64,000 bases of DNA from Papaver somniferum (GCF_003573695.1 NC_039368.1:82288374-82352373); one strand, 5' to 3'; counted from the first letter of the stretch, positions 34,275-46,865 are shown. Numbers and translations are program-made. The notes: generated from the sequence alone by a model not told the origin.

Positions 34275-35393
34275 GAAACCCTTACTATGTTAGCAAAGAA
34301 CCATGAGATGTTATCAAAGACCCACTATGGTTTTCAAGAAGAAACCAGGCAGAATTTTAAGAATAATTCCCAGTCTTTTGCTAAATTAGAAATTTAAGTC
34401 GACCAAATAGCTAAGTTTCTTAGTGAAAGAGAAGGTGGAAGGTTCCCTAGTCAAACTGATCCTAACCCTAAAGGAGAGAAATCGCACAATCATGTGAATT
34501 CTATTACAACCCTTAGGAGTGGAAAGAAAGTTGACAATAAGGTGGCCATTCTTGATAGTGAACAAGCTGTAGTTCACCCTTCTGAGCCAGAAAATGAGGA
34601 GACGGTTAGAGTCTCCAAAGAGACCAATGAGGGTCCTGTTGTTCCCGGCTTTATTCCCGAAGCCCCGTTCTCCCAGCTGCTAGTTCCAACTAAGAGGGAG
34701 TCCAACTTTAATGATATATTGGAGGTTTTTAAGCAGGTAACCATCAACCTTCCATTATTAGATGCGATTAAGAAAATTCCCGCTTATGCCAAGTTTCTTA
34801 AGGATATGTGTACGTGAAAGCGAAAACTTAGTGTCCAGAAGAAAGCCTTCCTAGCTAGTCACGTGAGTTATATTATTCAGAATACCACTACTCCTAAGTA
34901 TAAAGACCCAGAGTCCCCTACTATTTCTTGAACAATAGGTAAATACCGTTTCGAGAAAGCTTTGCTTGACTTAGGAGCCAGTGTGAACTTACTCCCGTAT
35001 CATGTGTACTTTAAGCTATGACTTGGTGATATGAAACCTACCCAGCTGACACTTCAGTTAGCTGGTAGGTCCGTTAAAATTCCTCGTGGTGTGATCGGGG
35101 ACGTTCTTATTGAGGTCGACAAGGTTATTTATCCAGTGGATTTTGTTATCCTAGATACCCAACATGTCCCTGACCCAGAGAACCAAATACCAGTGATTTT
35201 AGGTCGCCCGTTTTTAGCTACATCCAATGCGATCATTAATTGTCGAAATGGTATTATGAATTTGTCTTTTGGTAATATGACTATTAAGCTGAACATTTTT
35301 AATACTAGTAAGCTGCCCTCTGAACTAGATGATTCAAGCAAAGAAGAGGTGAACATGATATGAACATTAATCGAGGAGTCATTACCAAACACT
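34275..35393 (+). pseudogene. Protease and linker region of gypsy 2
   Basis: Same frame as gag, cut by in-frame stops at about 34395, 34815, 34929, 35019 and 35361. The protease signature LLDLGASVNLLPY lies near 34965-35005 and VILGRPFLAT near 35190-35220. Most stops are TGA. The one at 34929 is shared with gypsy 1; the others are private to this copy. Confidence 0.8.
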
Positions 35394-37108
35394 TTGTTAG
35401 AAGATCCATTAGAGAAATGCCTAGCCCACTTTGGGATTGATTTTGATGATGACGATGTGATTAATGAGGTGAACGCTTTGTTAGATTCAACCCCTTTGAT
35501 AGACACTAGTAATGGTTGGAAACCTAAGTTCGAACCTCTACCCGTTTCTAAATCTACCTTAGTTCCTTCGATAGAAAAGCCTCCTAAGTTGGACCTTAAA
35601 CCATTACCAGATTCCCTGAAGTATGTGTTTTTAGGCCCATCTGAAACTTTACCTGTGATTATAGCATCCGACTTGGACAGTGATCAGAAAAGTAGGCTAG
35701 TGACCGTCCTGCAGAATAACAAGGAAGCTTTAGGGTGGACCATAACAAACATTAAGGGTATAAGTCCTACTGATTGTATGCATCATATCTATTTAGAGAG
35801 TGACACCAAACCTTCTAGGGAGATGCAACGTCGACTGAAGCCTAATATGAAAGAAGTATTTCGAACCGAGGTTCTTAAGCTGTTAGATGCAGGCATTATC
35901 AACCCCATTTCAGACAGTAAGTGGGTCAGCCCCGTTCAGGTTGTTCCCAAGAAATATGGTATTACTGTAGTCCAGAATGAAAATGAGTTAATCCCAACCC
36001 GGGTGACCACGGGTTGGCGTGTCTGTATTGACTATAGAAAATTGAACAAGGTCACTAGGAAGGACCACTTTCCCCTTCCCTTCATCGACCAAATGCTAGA
36101 GAGATTAGCTGGACGTAGCCATTATTGCTTTTTAGATGGATACTGCGGTTATAATCAGGTTATCATAGCCCCAGAAGACCAAGAGAAAACCACTTTTACC
36201 TGTCCCTTTGGTACCTTTGCGTATAGACGCATGCCTTTCGGGCTATGTAATGCCCCTGCGACCTTTCAGCGTTGTATGCTGAGCATTTTTCTGACATGGT
36301 AGAACGGTTCTTAGAGGTCTTTATGTATGATTTTTCAGTGTTTGGTTCGTCTTTCGGTGAGTGCTTGCATCATTTATCATTAGTTTTGACTAGGTATAAG
36401 GAAAAGAATTTAGTGCTTAATTGGGAGAAATGTCATTTCATGGTTCGTTCAGGAATTGTTCTAGGGAATATCGTATCTTCGAAGGGTATAGAGGTAGATA
36501 GAGCCAAACTTGACCTTATTAAAACTTTACAGGTCCCAAAAACCGTAAGAGATATTAGGTCATTCTTAGGGCATGCAGGTTTTTATCGTCGATTCATTAA
36601 GGATTTTAGCTTGATTTCTAGACCTCTTTGCAAGTTGCTTGCAAAAGATGTTAAGTTTGTCTTTGATGATGCTTGTTTAGAGTCTTTTGAGAAGCTTAAG
36701 ACTTTACTCACTACCGCCCCCATAGTCCAGGCACCCAACTGGAACCTACCCTTTGAGATCATGTGTGATGTTTCAGATTATGCAATTGGTGTTGTGCTAG
36801 GTCAGCGAGAAAACAAATTACTTCATGTGATTTACTATGCTAGCAAAACTCTGAATGATGCCCAGTTAAACTATACCACTACCGAGAAGGAACTGTTAGC
36901 CGTTGTGCTTGCCTTAGATAAGTTTAGACCCTATCTCTTAGGTTCTAAGATCGTAATATATACTGATCATGCTGCTTTGAAATATCTTCTGTCTAAAAAG
37001 GATACGAAACCTAGATTGATTAGGTGGATCCTTTTGTTGCAAGAGTTTTCTCCAGACATAAGAGACAAAAAAGGGTGTCGAAAATGTAGTAGCAGACCAC
37101 TTGTCTAG
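35394..37108 (+). pseudogene. Reverse transcriptase and RNase H of gypsy 2
   Basis: Reverse transcriptase landmarks [21 protein letters not shown] and [19 protein letters not shown] are present. An extra base near 36290 shifts the frame, and a second indel near 37070 restores it. The catalytic motif reads FMYDFSVFG with TAT at 36326-36328, so the first active-site aspartate is lost; gypsy 1 keeps FMDD. RNase H follows ([36 protein letters not shown]). Confidence 0.85.
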
Positions 37109-38486
37109 GATAGTTGTTGATTCCCCTGATGATTACCTTCATATAAGGGATGGCTTTCCTGATGAACAACTGTTCTTTGTTACTCAATTACCTTGGTATG
37201 CAAATATAGTGAACTATCTTATTACTGATCGAATTCCCCAACACTGGGGTAAACAAGATTGTTCTAGGTTTTTAGCCGAGGTTAAGCACTTCTTTTGGGA
37301 TGATCCTTATTTGTTTAAGTATTGTCCAGACCAGATTATTAGGAGATGCATACCTGAGAGTGACCAGTCCAGTATTATTTCCTTTTGTCATGATCATGCT
37401 TGTGGGGGTCACTTTAGTGCTAAGAAGACTGCTGCTAAGATATTGCAGTATGGATTCTATTGGCCTTCGTTTTTTAAAGACTCCCATAGTCACTGTGTTA
37501 CTTGTGAGCGTTGCCAGAAATTAGGAACCATTTCCCGTAGGAACATGATGCCCTTGAACCCGATTCTAATTTTTGAGGTCTTTGATGTGTGAGGTATTGA
37601 GTTTATGGGTTCGTTTCCTAATTCTTTTGGTAACTTATACATCCTTGTCGCTATAGACTATGCATCTAAGTGGATTGAGGCGGTTGCATGTAAAACCAAT
37701 GACCATAGGGTTTTGGTTGAGTTCTTGAAAGATAATATACTTACACGTTTTGGTACACCGCGAGCTATAATTAGTGATAGAGGGTTGCACTTTTGTAATG
37801 GACCTTTTAGGCTTTTGATGAAGAAATGTGGTATTACACATAAGGTAGTTACCCCGTATCATCTACAGACTAGTGGTCAAGTAGAGGTTTCCAATAGGGA
37901 GATAAAACGTATATTAGAGAAAACAATTAATCCTAATCGGAAAGACTGGTCGTCTAGGCTTATTGATGCCTTATGGGCTTACCGTACTGCGTTTAAGACC
38001 CCCATTGGAATGCCACCTTATCGACTTGTGTATGGAAAGGCATGTCACTTACCTGTTGACTTAGAACATAGATCATATTGGGATGTTAAGCAGCTAAATT
38101 TTTTAGTCGACAAGGCAGGAGCCCATAGAAAACTCCAGCTCAATGAGTTGGAAGAAATTCGTAGAGATGCATACGATAGTGCTAAGGAGTATAAGAACAA
38201 AATGAAACATGTGCATGATAATAATATTTTAAGAAAGTCATTTTCTCCAGGTCAAAAAGTTCTTTTGTATGATACCGTCTTGCATCTTTTCCCTGGGAAG
38301 TTACGTTCTCGGTGGACGGGTCCTTTTATTGTTTGCACTGTCTTTCCTCATGGAGATGTTGAGATCGAGACACCGGATGGTAGTAGTTCTTCGAAGGTTA
38401 ACGGTCAGAGATTGGAACCCTTTTTAGAGCCCTTTCCTACAGGTGATGTTGAGGAGGTCCCTCTGGAGGACCCTGTTTACCCTTGA
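37101..38486 (+). pseudogene. Integrase of gypsy 2
   Basis: HHCC part: FCHDHACGGHF and SHCVTCERC. A TGA at 37590-37592 lies just before the core. The core holds the DD-E residues: [15 protein letters not shown] and [13 protein letters not shown]. The C-terminal part ends PLEDPVYP at 38486 with LRSRWTGPF inside. All three catalytic positions are kept, in contrast to gypsy 1. Confidence 0.85.
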
Positions 38487-38675
38487 TTGACCATCGAGGC
38501 GATTGTATGTTGTATATTAGTTTTTGATTTCTCTCTTCACCCAGGTACTATCTTTCCGACTTCTCTCTTTACTGATTCCTCATGTTACTTTACTTTTTGG
38601 TATTGTTCTTTCATTAGAAACATTGAGGATAATGTGAGATTTAAGTTTAGGGGTGGGGAAGAAACTTTTTGTTAG
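38487..38675 (+). other. Short frame and internal polypurine-like tract after integrase
   Basis: Counterpart of 20042-20230. It contains CATTGAGGATAATG and TTTAAGTTTAGGGGTGGGG (38640-38658). The G-run is interrupted by an A here, unlike in gypsy 1. Probably a nucleic-acid signal rather than a protein. Confidence 0.5.
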
Positions 38676-39612
38676 CTTTTAGTTACAATAAATAAACTCC
38701 AGAACCTAGAAATTTATGCTTATTAAGGTTGGCACTAACCAATCCAAGTGGATGGGAACATCTTGGTTGTAGGAGTTGAGGAACCAATCTGATTAGATGG
38801 AAACATCTAAAGAGTCTATTCATAAAAGCACAGAGCTCAGGTGTTAGAATTTAAAAAAACATGGTAGTTTCGATATCTCGTTGAATCCTAATCCCTTCTG
38901 TTTTTATTTCTTAAGTGATTTGGTGGGGCACACGATTCAAGTTGTTACCATTGCTAGGTGAAATAGAGTGATTGAGATACAATACAAAAAAAAAATTGAG
39001 ACCATCAGACCAACTGGAATAAATTCAATAAAGTCGACCGCTGATGCCCTTGTATATGCCAGTTGTGTTGACCTAGAGTTAGGTTTATCGACCACTGGTC
39101 CCCTTGTATATCCCAGTTGTGTTGATATTAGTCATACCGATATCTCAGTCTATTAGGATAGGTTCATCTTGGTGGAGGCCTTCAGACAGATATGGGAAAC
39201 ACCGTTCACTTTAAACCATCATTTTTCTCTACATCCATCTTCTTAATCTTTCCATGTGATTGGTTGACTCCGGTTATGATGTACATAAACTATCTGAGTA
39301 GAGCTCTGTCACTTATATATGAATTTTAGTAGGCTTGAGTGCAAACTCGTGTACATCAATTGGAATTTCACATCAGGGTACTTCCTCCTATAATCAATGT
39401 TTGTATGCCAACCAAGGAGACTCTTTAGTGCCTTCCAAGGTTATGTGTAGATAGCTAGGGTCTGGAGTAAAGGTTTTGTGAGTACACCTCTGGTAAACCC
39501 TCCGGAGACAACACTCCTCCGCTAGGGACACCTAGCGGTTTAACGGCTTGTTGCACGTGCTAAGTGTAGTCATTTTATTTTCTAGATTAGTTTTGCTCGA
39601 GGACTAGCAAAT
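38676..39612 (+). other. 3' non-coding region of gypsy 2
   Basis: Homologous to 19111-20055. No supported gene. Two copies of a short text around TATATGCCAGTTGTGTTGA / TATATCCCAGTTGTGTTGA (39053-39125) form a local direct repeat, also seen in gypsy 1 (19575-19660). Confidence 0.6.
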
Positions 39613-39630
39613 AATAAGTTTGGGGGTATT
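39613..39630 (+). promoter_or_regulatory. Polypurine tract of gypsy 2
   Basis: AATAAGTTTGGGGGTATT immediately before the 3' LTR, the expected place for plus-strand priming. The corresponding site is deleted in gypsy 1. Confidence 0.75.
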
Positions 39631-41124
39631 TGATAGACACATTTTTGTGTCTAAGTTGTCCTCAATTTTCTCTATGTTGGTACTCGATTTTGTACTTATT
39701 ATGGTGTTTTGTATGTTTGTAGGTATTTTTGAGAAATAAACATTTTTGGAAAATTCGGCTCGAAAAACTGCTAAAGGCATCCGGAGGACATTTGTTATAC
39801 GGACCCCAGATTTGGCTAAGGGGCACCCAAGGTTATGCGTAGCCCAAATTCATCCTCAGCACCCATGACTATGTATATCCCAAATTCATCCTTAGCACCC
39901 ATCTTCTTCTTTTGAATTTCATTTTGGTGGAAAAATGAAGAACATAACTATGTGATTTTCGATCAAAGTTTGAAGAGTTCTGGGTAGACTAAAGGGATGA
40001 AATTTGTTGGGTAGTTGTGATATGTCCCAACAAAACTATCATGAATGATTTGATCGATTAAAATTGGTTGGATTCTCGCGTAGAAGTAAACAAAGCAACA
40101 CTTTCTCGGGAAGAATATCTCACGGGTTTTTGAGAGTTTGAACATGTTCTGATGACTCGATCAACATTCTGGAACGTGTATTGACCTGTTCAAAGTGTGC
40201 TGGCAGAGAATCAACGCGTGAGGAGGTAAAATAGGGAAGAAAATATTCCCAAGAATATTTTTTTCACCGGCGAGTTATGAAGAGATTTCTGGAGTTAATG
40301 CAGAGATTGGATGACCCTGTTGAGTATAAAATAGGTGCTCGGGCACCAGAGAGGGGTTACGGAGAGTTTGGGAGATTACAGAGCATCACAGAGTCGAGAA
40401 AATCAAGTTGCATAAATCACCATTTCTGCTGCTGTGAAGAACACGAAGAATTTTAGACGCACTGAGACAGTCGTTTATCAACAATGACAACGACAGAGGG
40501 GTGAGGGTCGTATGCTACATCATCATTGATAGTTTACATATATCGTTCTCTGTAACAGTTCGGTTTGTAACACTTATAACTGTTACAAACCCGGTTTTTA
40601 ATAGTTTTTCTCCATTTCATCTTTGTAAACACCCTTTGATCAATAAAAATGAATTTTGAGTGTGTTTCCAACATGATGATGAGCTAATTCTCCCACAACC
40701 AAGGAAATGAGGAAGCTATTCACGCATGAATAATTGGTAACTATTTTCTAATTTATAATTCACTCAATCACTGCTTTGCAGAGTTTTAAATTATTTGCAT
40801 GATTTTCTTAATTACTTGTGATTCAATTTGATAGGTTATACTTTGTTTAGATAATCTATGCTTAGGGAATACAATTAATGTTTGAGAATATTCCTGATTA
40901 TTTGTGAATTAAGAAATAATGGACTTAGAAGATAATTAGAGTTTTGGATTATTTACTATAACTTATTCATGTGTGATAGTGGAATCAGTGTCTTGGTTAT
41001 TTTTAATATCTTGAAATCAATTTTGCAATAAGTTTTCTATTTTCAAGTTTTATAAGTCTAAAATCTTTTGCTTTCACAAGTCTCAACGAACCTATTACTA
41101 CTACAACAACTTGAAGTCACATCA
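39631..41124 (+). repeat. 3' LTR of gypsy 2
   Basis: Begins TGATAGACACATTTTTGTG and ends GAAGTCACATCA, followed by the ATATT duplication. Confidence 0.9.
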
Positions 41125-41129
41125 ATATT

Positions 41130-42636
41130 GTGCAGGCTCCATTTAGGGCGAAGACCTGATTTTTGTAAATTGATAAAATTAGGTCAGAAAAAATTGAACT
41201 TTGTGAGTCGACACAAAATCAATCAGTTTTTGGCGAATTTTGCACGTTGGTACAAAATCACTAATTTTTGTCTCGGAGAGCAGCGTAGCTTGCACGCTTC
41301 CGATTGAGTATCTTCATGCACATCTTAATACCTACACTTCGGAAAATTCATGCTACCCAGCTGAGAGTTAACATCAATTGTCATATCATGTCAATATTAA
41401 GAGTTCAGGCGGGGAACGTAGCATAGGATAGATACTCAGCATGCTCCAGCATTAATGAATAATGCATCTAGGCGTTTAAATACTCTTAGGCTCTATACTA
41501 GTAAACAATTCATTTAGGAGCTTGAGTTTCAATACAATATGAAGAGAGGCATAGACACTCACCAGATTTTGATATATTCTTCAAATTCCTTGCTGAGTAC
41601 AGACATATTAAGGTCTACTACTTCTGATGCCGGGCCTGGTAGACATACTTTTACAGTTTTCTCCCTAAACTAAAAACCACCATCAACAAGTTTGTTGAAC
41701 AAAAGAATTATTTTGAACCTCAAATGCGACAAGTCCTATAAGCATTCAATGCTGGAGTTTGTATTTCGAAATTAGTCAAGTATAAGCTTGAACTCAAAAC
41801 TAATTTCATGTTATTCATCATATATACTAAAGTCATACGAAAATGTCTCAAAAGATCGAATGGTAGAAATAATAAGTAAATAGATAAAATTCTCATCTTC
41901 ACATACCTTTGTTGACGAAGTTGTCCCCGATGTATTTGTTTTCTTCGGTTTTCAATCTTCAGGGGTATTCGTTGATTTCTTATACTCAATTATATAAATT
42001 TAATCCTAGTCCGAGATTGACTTTAGTAGACAATGAATCAAAAAATTATTCGGTCATCTAACATTGACAACAAAGTTGACATACAAATACTTGTAGGTTC
42101 AAACGAGCGAATCTTTAACAACATCTAAATTTAACAACATACTTGACATATCAATGCATGTGGGGTTCAACAAAGCATTCGCTCTATCAATACTTTTGCA
42201 AAGAAGCATTGTTAATACCATTCCCATCCTATGGCTTTTTGTATGGTATGTAGAATTTTAGATCGAAAGTTATTAATGGTGACACAATAAATAATGTTTT
42301 TCCGGCGAGCGTGGAACTAGGATCGTAGGGTTGGGTTGCCCAAAAGGAAAAATTATCTAAAAGTAGACAACCAGAAGCTAAAATGCCAAAAAAAATCATT
42401 TTTTCTTCCATAAAATAGGCTTGAGAATCGGCTAAGATGGGTGGGAAAATACTTACCCATGGTCCCATGCCATAGGCTAGCTCCACTTCTGCATTGCCAA
42501 TACTAACTGAAGCTAAATAAAATTTAGATCTCAAAATAAGAAAGAAAAAAGAGACCCGAATACAAAATAGTTAGGTCAATGAAGTAAGCTCGAAAAGTAA
42601 AAACAAAAAATAGCTTAAAGTGGAATGTGTCTTCTT
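41130..42636. other. Non-coding DNA right of gypsy 2
   Basis: Continuation of the DNA that gypsy 2 entered. A 101-codon minus-strand frame (42229-42534) and others are open, but none shows a known domain. No supported gene. Confidence 0.4.
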
Positions 42637-43358
42637 ATGGCTTCTCTTAAAAATAGTCCATGGTTTTATTAACTATATCCCAGAAAGCTTAAGCTAAAAC
42701 GAAAAATCAAAATTACCAAACGTGTCCTAATTCCTTTACTAATAATCCTACCTCTTCCCTCAAAATCAAAATATAAACCCTAACTTTTCTTTTTAGATCC
42801 AAACTAAATAATACTTAAATTTATTTCTAATCTTTCTCTCAGTCTTACAAATTTCCTTGTTATAAACCTTAATTTTTACTTTTCCCCCAAAACATATAAA
42901 CCCAACTTTTCAATTTTTCTCTAAATTGATGTTATTTTTCCTAAATAGTGATTGCACTAATATCGATTGAGGTTATATATTCTAATTTTCTTTACAAAGT
43001 TCTTCGTAATATCAACAAAAAATCGAAATGTAATTAATTAAAATCAATTTTCTAAAATTCCATGAGCATTATTATTAATCTATAAAAAAAAATTAAGATG
43101 GTGTTCTTTTTTCTCAACCATGGCTACATTAGATCGAGTATTCTTAACAAGCATTAATTATGCAACATATCATGAAAATTATATAGTTATATTTTTTTAA
43201 TCTAGGGATTTGATAATTAAATTTGGGCTATATATAAAAATCGTGTATAATTTTATGGGTTATGTTAATAGTTATAAGGATTCGTTTGGTTAGATTAATG
43301 ACTTATTTTATATGGGTTATGGTTAATAAAAGTGTGGGCTATATCTAAGAGAAGCCAT
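42637..43358. mobile_element. Inverted-repeat element with ATGGCTTCTCTTA ends (about 720 bp)
   Basis: The left end ATGGCTTCTCTTAAAAATAG, followed by TTTTATTAAC, matches the reverse complement of the right end ATGGCTTCTCTTAGATATAG, followed by TTTTATTAAC. TTCTTAT occurs beside both ends (42632-42638 and about 43359-43365), a possible target duplication. The interior is AT-rich and has no coding frame. Confidence 0.65.
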
Positions 43359-44547
43359 TCTTATTTACCGTCACATTCGAAAGCACGACCGGAAAACATG
43401 ACATGCTTGTATTGTTTTCACAAAATTGGTCAAAAAGACCAAAAACAAGAATTCCTGGGTGAAATAGATTTCTAGGTTTAGATTCTGTTTATATAGCCAA
43501 AAATCAGAAATATACTGTTCAATTAGCCAATTTGGATATTTCACCCAGGAAAAGATGAATAGAAAAAATATTTCTGACTACAGTACCCTTATCGTTTGTA
43601 CACGATTTTTTTCTGAATTTTTTTCCTCATTTGTTTGTTGATTCAATCTTTCGATCCAATATACACTTTGTTTACTATCAAACTCTTACTTAATCTTTGG
43701 TTCAATAGTTAAGCCTGATTTGAATTGATTCTGATGCGTAGCCTGATTTTGTTCGATCTAATCAAATTGATTTTTCCAAATCAGATTTTGTTTGATTTTA
43801 AGTTTGGATTGGAAGAAACCAGTTCACGGAAGGACTGCCGCTGCCATAAAGATAGAGATGAATTGGAAGAGAGAAAATGGACCAAGTGTTGCTTGATTAA
43901 ATGTAAGATATGGTTGTTGATGTGAGCTAATGGGTATTGTGGTTGATGTCGTCAACGGGAGAAGATGAATGAAATTGTTTATCACCGAATGGGTTAGTGA
44001 TTTGTGAATGGTTGTGTTAGAATTGAATTGCAATAATTTCAGGGAAGGTGTTGTGTTGGGAATAAAAATCAGCATAGAAGCTATCTCACCAATACTAGAG
44101 TAACACCCTGCAAGTGTTTGAGAAAATTCTTGAATTAACAGGGTAATTGTAGTTGAGTGCACCATATGTTGCGGCTAATTGGTTTGTGGTGTTTAAACAA
44201 ATGAAAAGGTTTAGAGCTTGTGTTTGTGGAATATATTTTGACAGCAAAATGGGTTGAGTATGTGAGGTTTTGTTCGAGTTCAAGAAGCAAAACAACATAA
44301 ACAGTTGCAGCTTCTCGACTACACCATAACTATGGTTCGATGGTTGTGTATGAAGTGCATTTAGAAATCGCGAGAGACTTTTTTTTGAAGTTTATGAGTA
44401 TATTAATTTGTATGTGCAACTTTTGTTTATTTTGACACATTCAGAAAAGTGTATCTTAATGACTTTTGTTAGTTTCTTAAATATAGATGTCTTTCAATTT
44501 TCTGGTAAAAGCTTGAATGAATTCATGGTATAAGAAAGATTAAACTT

Positions 44548-44754
44548 GGATGAAACCAGTTTCATCCTGTATATTTTGAAAAAAATAGATTTTTTGGCCA
44601 GGGTGAAACTGATTTCATCCTGCATATTCTGAAAAAGAAAAACATATTCATCCTGCAGAAACTCACAAAAACATGATTTTTCCAGGATGAAACCAGTTTC
44701 ATCATGTACATTCTGCAAAAAAAAAAAACTGCTAGGATGTACCTGGTTTCATCC
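44548..44754. repeat. Palindrome array, left cluster (GGATGAAACCAGTTTCATCC)
   Basis: Four 20-bp units at 44548-44567 (perfect, 9-nt arms), 44601-44620, 44685-44704 and 44735-44754, each followed by TG-TATATTCT-like text. Variants change one or two bases, mostly in one arm. Confidence 0.85.
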
Positions 44755-45376
44755 TGTATATTCTAAGACAAGATTACTAAAATTACTGACGACTCATAGT
44801 ACAGTCTAGTTTAAGTAAAAACATTTCATATTTAATTGACTTGCAATTAAGATATATGCATTCATATATATCCATGCAAAAAAAGTTTTATAAACAAAAA
44901 AGTTAAGCTTAAACTACATCAAGATTACTAAAATTCATTGTTTTCAAACTAAAACACATGTTGAAACTTTTATCTGAGCTGCTTCCATGCACATTTCCAT
45001 ATATACATCCTAGCATTCATCAATACCATTGCATACATTTCAAGCAACGCCAGCTCTGCCACAATCAACTGTGCTTTATACAACCCATAGGCATTCCATA
45101 TCAAACTCACTTTCCTACATAGCACCATGTCCTGCAGCTCTGCAACTCATACTTTTTGCATCATTATCTCATTGAACAACTACTTGCGATCTCAGCTGCA
45201 ACTTCTCTCATACCATGTCCTGCAGCTTTCCAACCTTGCCATCACCTACTACAACAACATATCCATTTCTATCCTCATAAAAAACCTAAAAAAATATATT
45301 TGGTTAAAAACAAGTACTCACACATTAAATCGCAAAATAATATTTAGTCAAAAACATGCACTCACATATTAAACCT

Positions 45377-45584
45377 GGATGAAACCAATTTCATCCTAGT
45401 CAAAACGTGCTGAAACAATATGCACCACAAATTATACCTAAACGTTAAACCTAGGTGGAACCAGTTTCATCCAAAGCGAATTCAATCAATTTCAAAATAG
45501 ATTTTACATAGCTTAAACCTAGATGGAACCAGTTTCATCTAACCAAATTCAATCAAATAAAATAGGATGAAACCAAGTTCATCC
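45377..45584. repeat. Palindrome array, right cluster
   Basis: Four units at 45377-45396, 45453-45472, 45521-45540 and 45565-45584 with the same 20-bp palindrome in variant forms; a fifth, weak copy near 45597. They are preceded by text like TTAAACCTRGRTG. The right cluster lies about 0.6 kb from the left one. Confidence 0.85.
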
Positions 45585-46275
45585 CAGTTTAAGACTAGAT
45601 GAAATCGTATCCACCCCAATTGAATACATGATAAACCAATTTCCAGTACCAATCAAGATAAACATATAAACATTTGTTAAAACAAGTGTGAGTACTTATA
45701 ATTAAAAAGGTGCAATACGAAATCTAATAAACTATCTTGAATGTAATCAAAGATAATTAGAGTCTGAAGCTTACCAATTTGAGCATATATTTCAATTAAC
45801 ACAAAATCCTAATTTTCTCAAATTGTGAATTTGAGAAATTTTAATTAGGGCATCAGAAATTTCTTTATGGACGGCGGTGTTGGATAAACACGATGTTGTC
45901 AACGGTGTTGGTGTTTTCTGGTAGTAGAGATGGTGGTGGTGGTGGTGTCGATGTTGGTGGTGGAGAAAGTTTACATCTGTCGATGGTGATATTGGTGTTT
46001 CTGGTAGCGGGGATAGGATTAATGGCGTTGATAGCGGAGGTGAAAGAATATTATGTTGTTGATGGTGGTGCTGGTGGGATGGTAGAGGAAGATGGCGATA
46101 GAGAAGAAGAGCATCCCAAATAAAAATGAGATCGATATTATCTAGAGAGGGAGAAGAAAGGTAAGGATAATTTAGTCTCTCCCCATTAAAAGATTCCTTT
46201 GGTCATTTGACCCAGGTCAAATTTCTACCCATCCATTTGACCCAAAAAAATACCTTTTTGGCTATATAGCCCATT

Positions 46276-46865
46276 TTCTGTATTATTTTTACGATCATCC
46301 GATTGCAGGTTTGTTTGTATTCACCAAAGCACAAGACATTTGGCCTTTGAAGTTAACAAAGGGCAAGGATTTGATTCAATTCAAAAGAATATTCTCTTGT
46401 AATTTGATACTTTGGCCCGTTTTTCTTTTTTGCTTTTAAACCACTGCTTGTTTTTCATATTTTCTATCAATATAAACTAAAATATTAAAACAAATTCCAT
46501 GTTTCTTTGATGAGCTCTTCTTTTATCGACTTTATAGACAAAATGGTGATTTTTGAAGTTGGAATGTGAGGTGAAAGTAGTAACACCTCCTCTTAAAGGC
46601 AAAGAATGAAGAAAAGCAAGAGAAAGCCAGAAGTTATGGGATTCTAGATCTCTAGTGTTTTTTGTTTCCCTTGTCGGCAAGAGGAGTACGAGGTTCGCGT
46701 ATAAGAGATACTTGGCCACACTGATACTAGGATTGATCATCAAACATTCATACAAGAAAATTGTAGCCTATGATGAACACAAGATACCCCCAAGAAGATG
46801 AAATGCCATTGTACCATAGGATGGTAAAGTAATTTGATATTGGAGTGGCATTTCAAAATTTTAAA
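46276..46865. other. Non-coding DNA
   Basis: No gene recognised between the palindrome element and the dispersed duplicate. Confidence 0.4.

Larger units (their letters stand above)
30394..41124 (+). mobile_element. Gypsy 2: full-length Athila-like Ty3/gypsy retrotransposon, plus strand, 10.7 kb
   Basis: Two near-equal LTRs (1507 and 1494 bp) with TG...CA ends and a perfect 5-bp duplication. Between them: primer-binding site, 1.1-kb leader, gag, protease, reverse transcriptase-RNase H, integrase, 1.1-kb 3' non-coding part and polypurine tract. The polyprotein runs 32988-38486 in one frame, except for 36290-37075, which is shifted by one base, and about seven in-frame stops. Structurally complete but coding-defective. 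No envelope-like gene seen. Confidence 0.92.
43490..46275. mobile_element. 2.8-kb inverted-repeat element with GGATGAAAC palindrome arrays
   Basis: Both ends read ATATAGCCAAAAA inward. The inverted similarity extends about 110 bp (ACCCAGG against ACCTGGG; AGTACCCTTATC against AATTATCCTTACC). The TACCCTTA-type motif about 100 bp from the end recalls elements A-C. Inside are two palindrome clusters (44548-44754 and 45377-45584) and minus-strand low-complexity frames (43824-44298) without a known domain. No transposase seen. Confidence 0.6.

Noticed and set aside
42229..42534. 101-codon minus-strand frame
   Set aside because: No domain recognised, no splice or promoter context; could be chance.
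43824..44298. Minus-strand frames in the palindrome element as a transposase
   Set aside because: Threonine/isoleucine-rich, without catalytic motifs.
45893..46123. Glycine-rich 76-codon protein
   Set aside because: GGTGG-type low-complexity DNA within the element; no support for translation.
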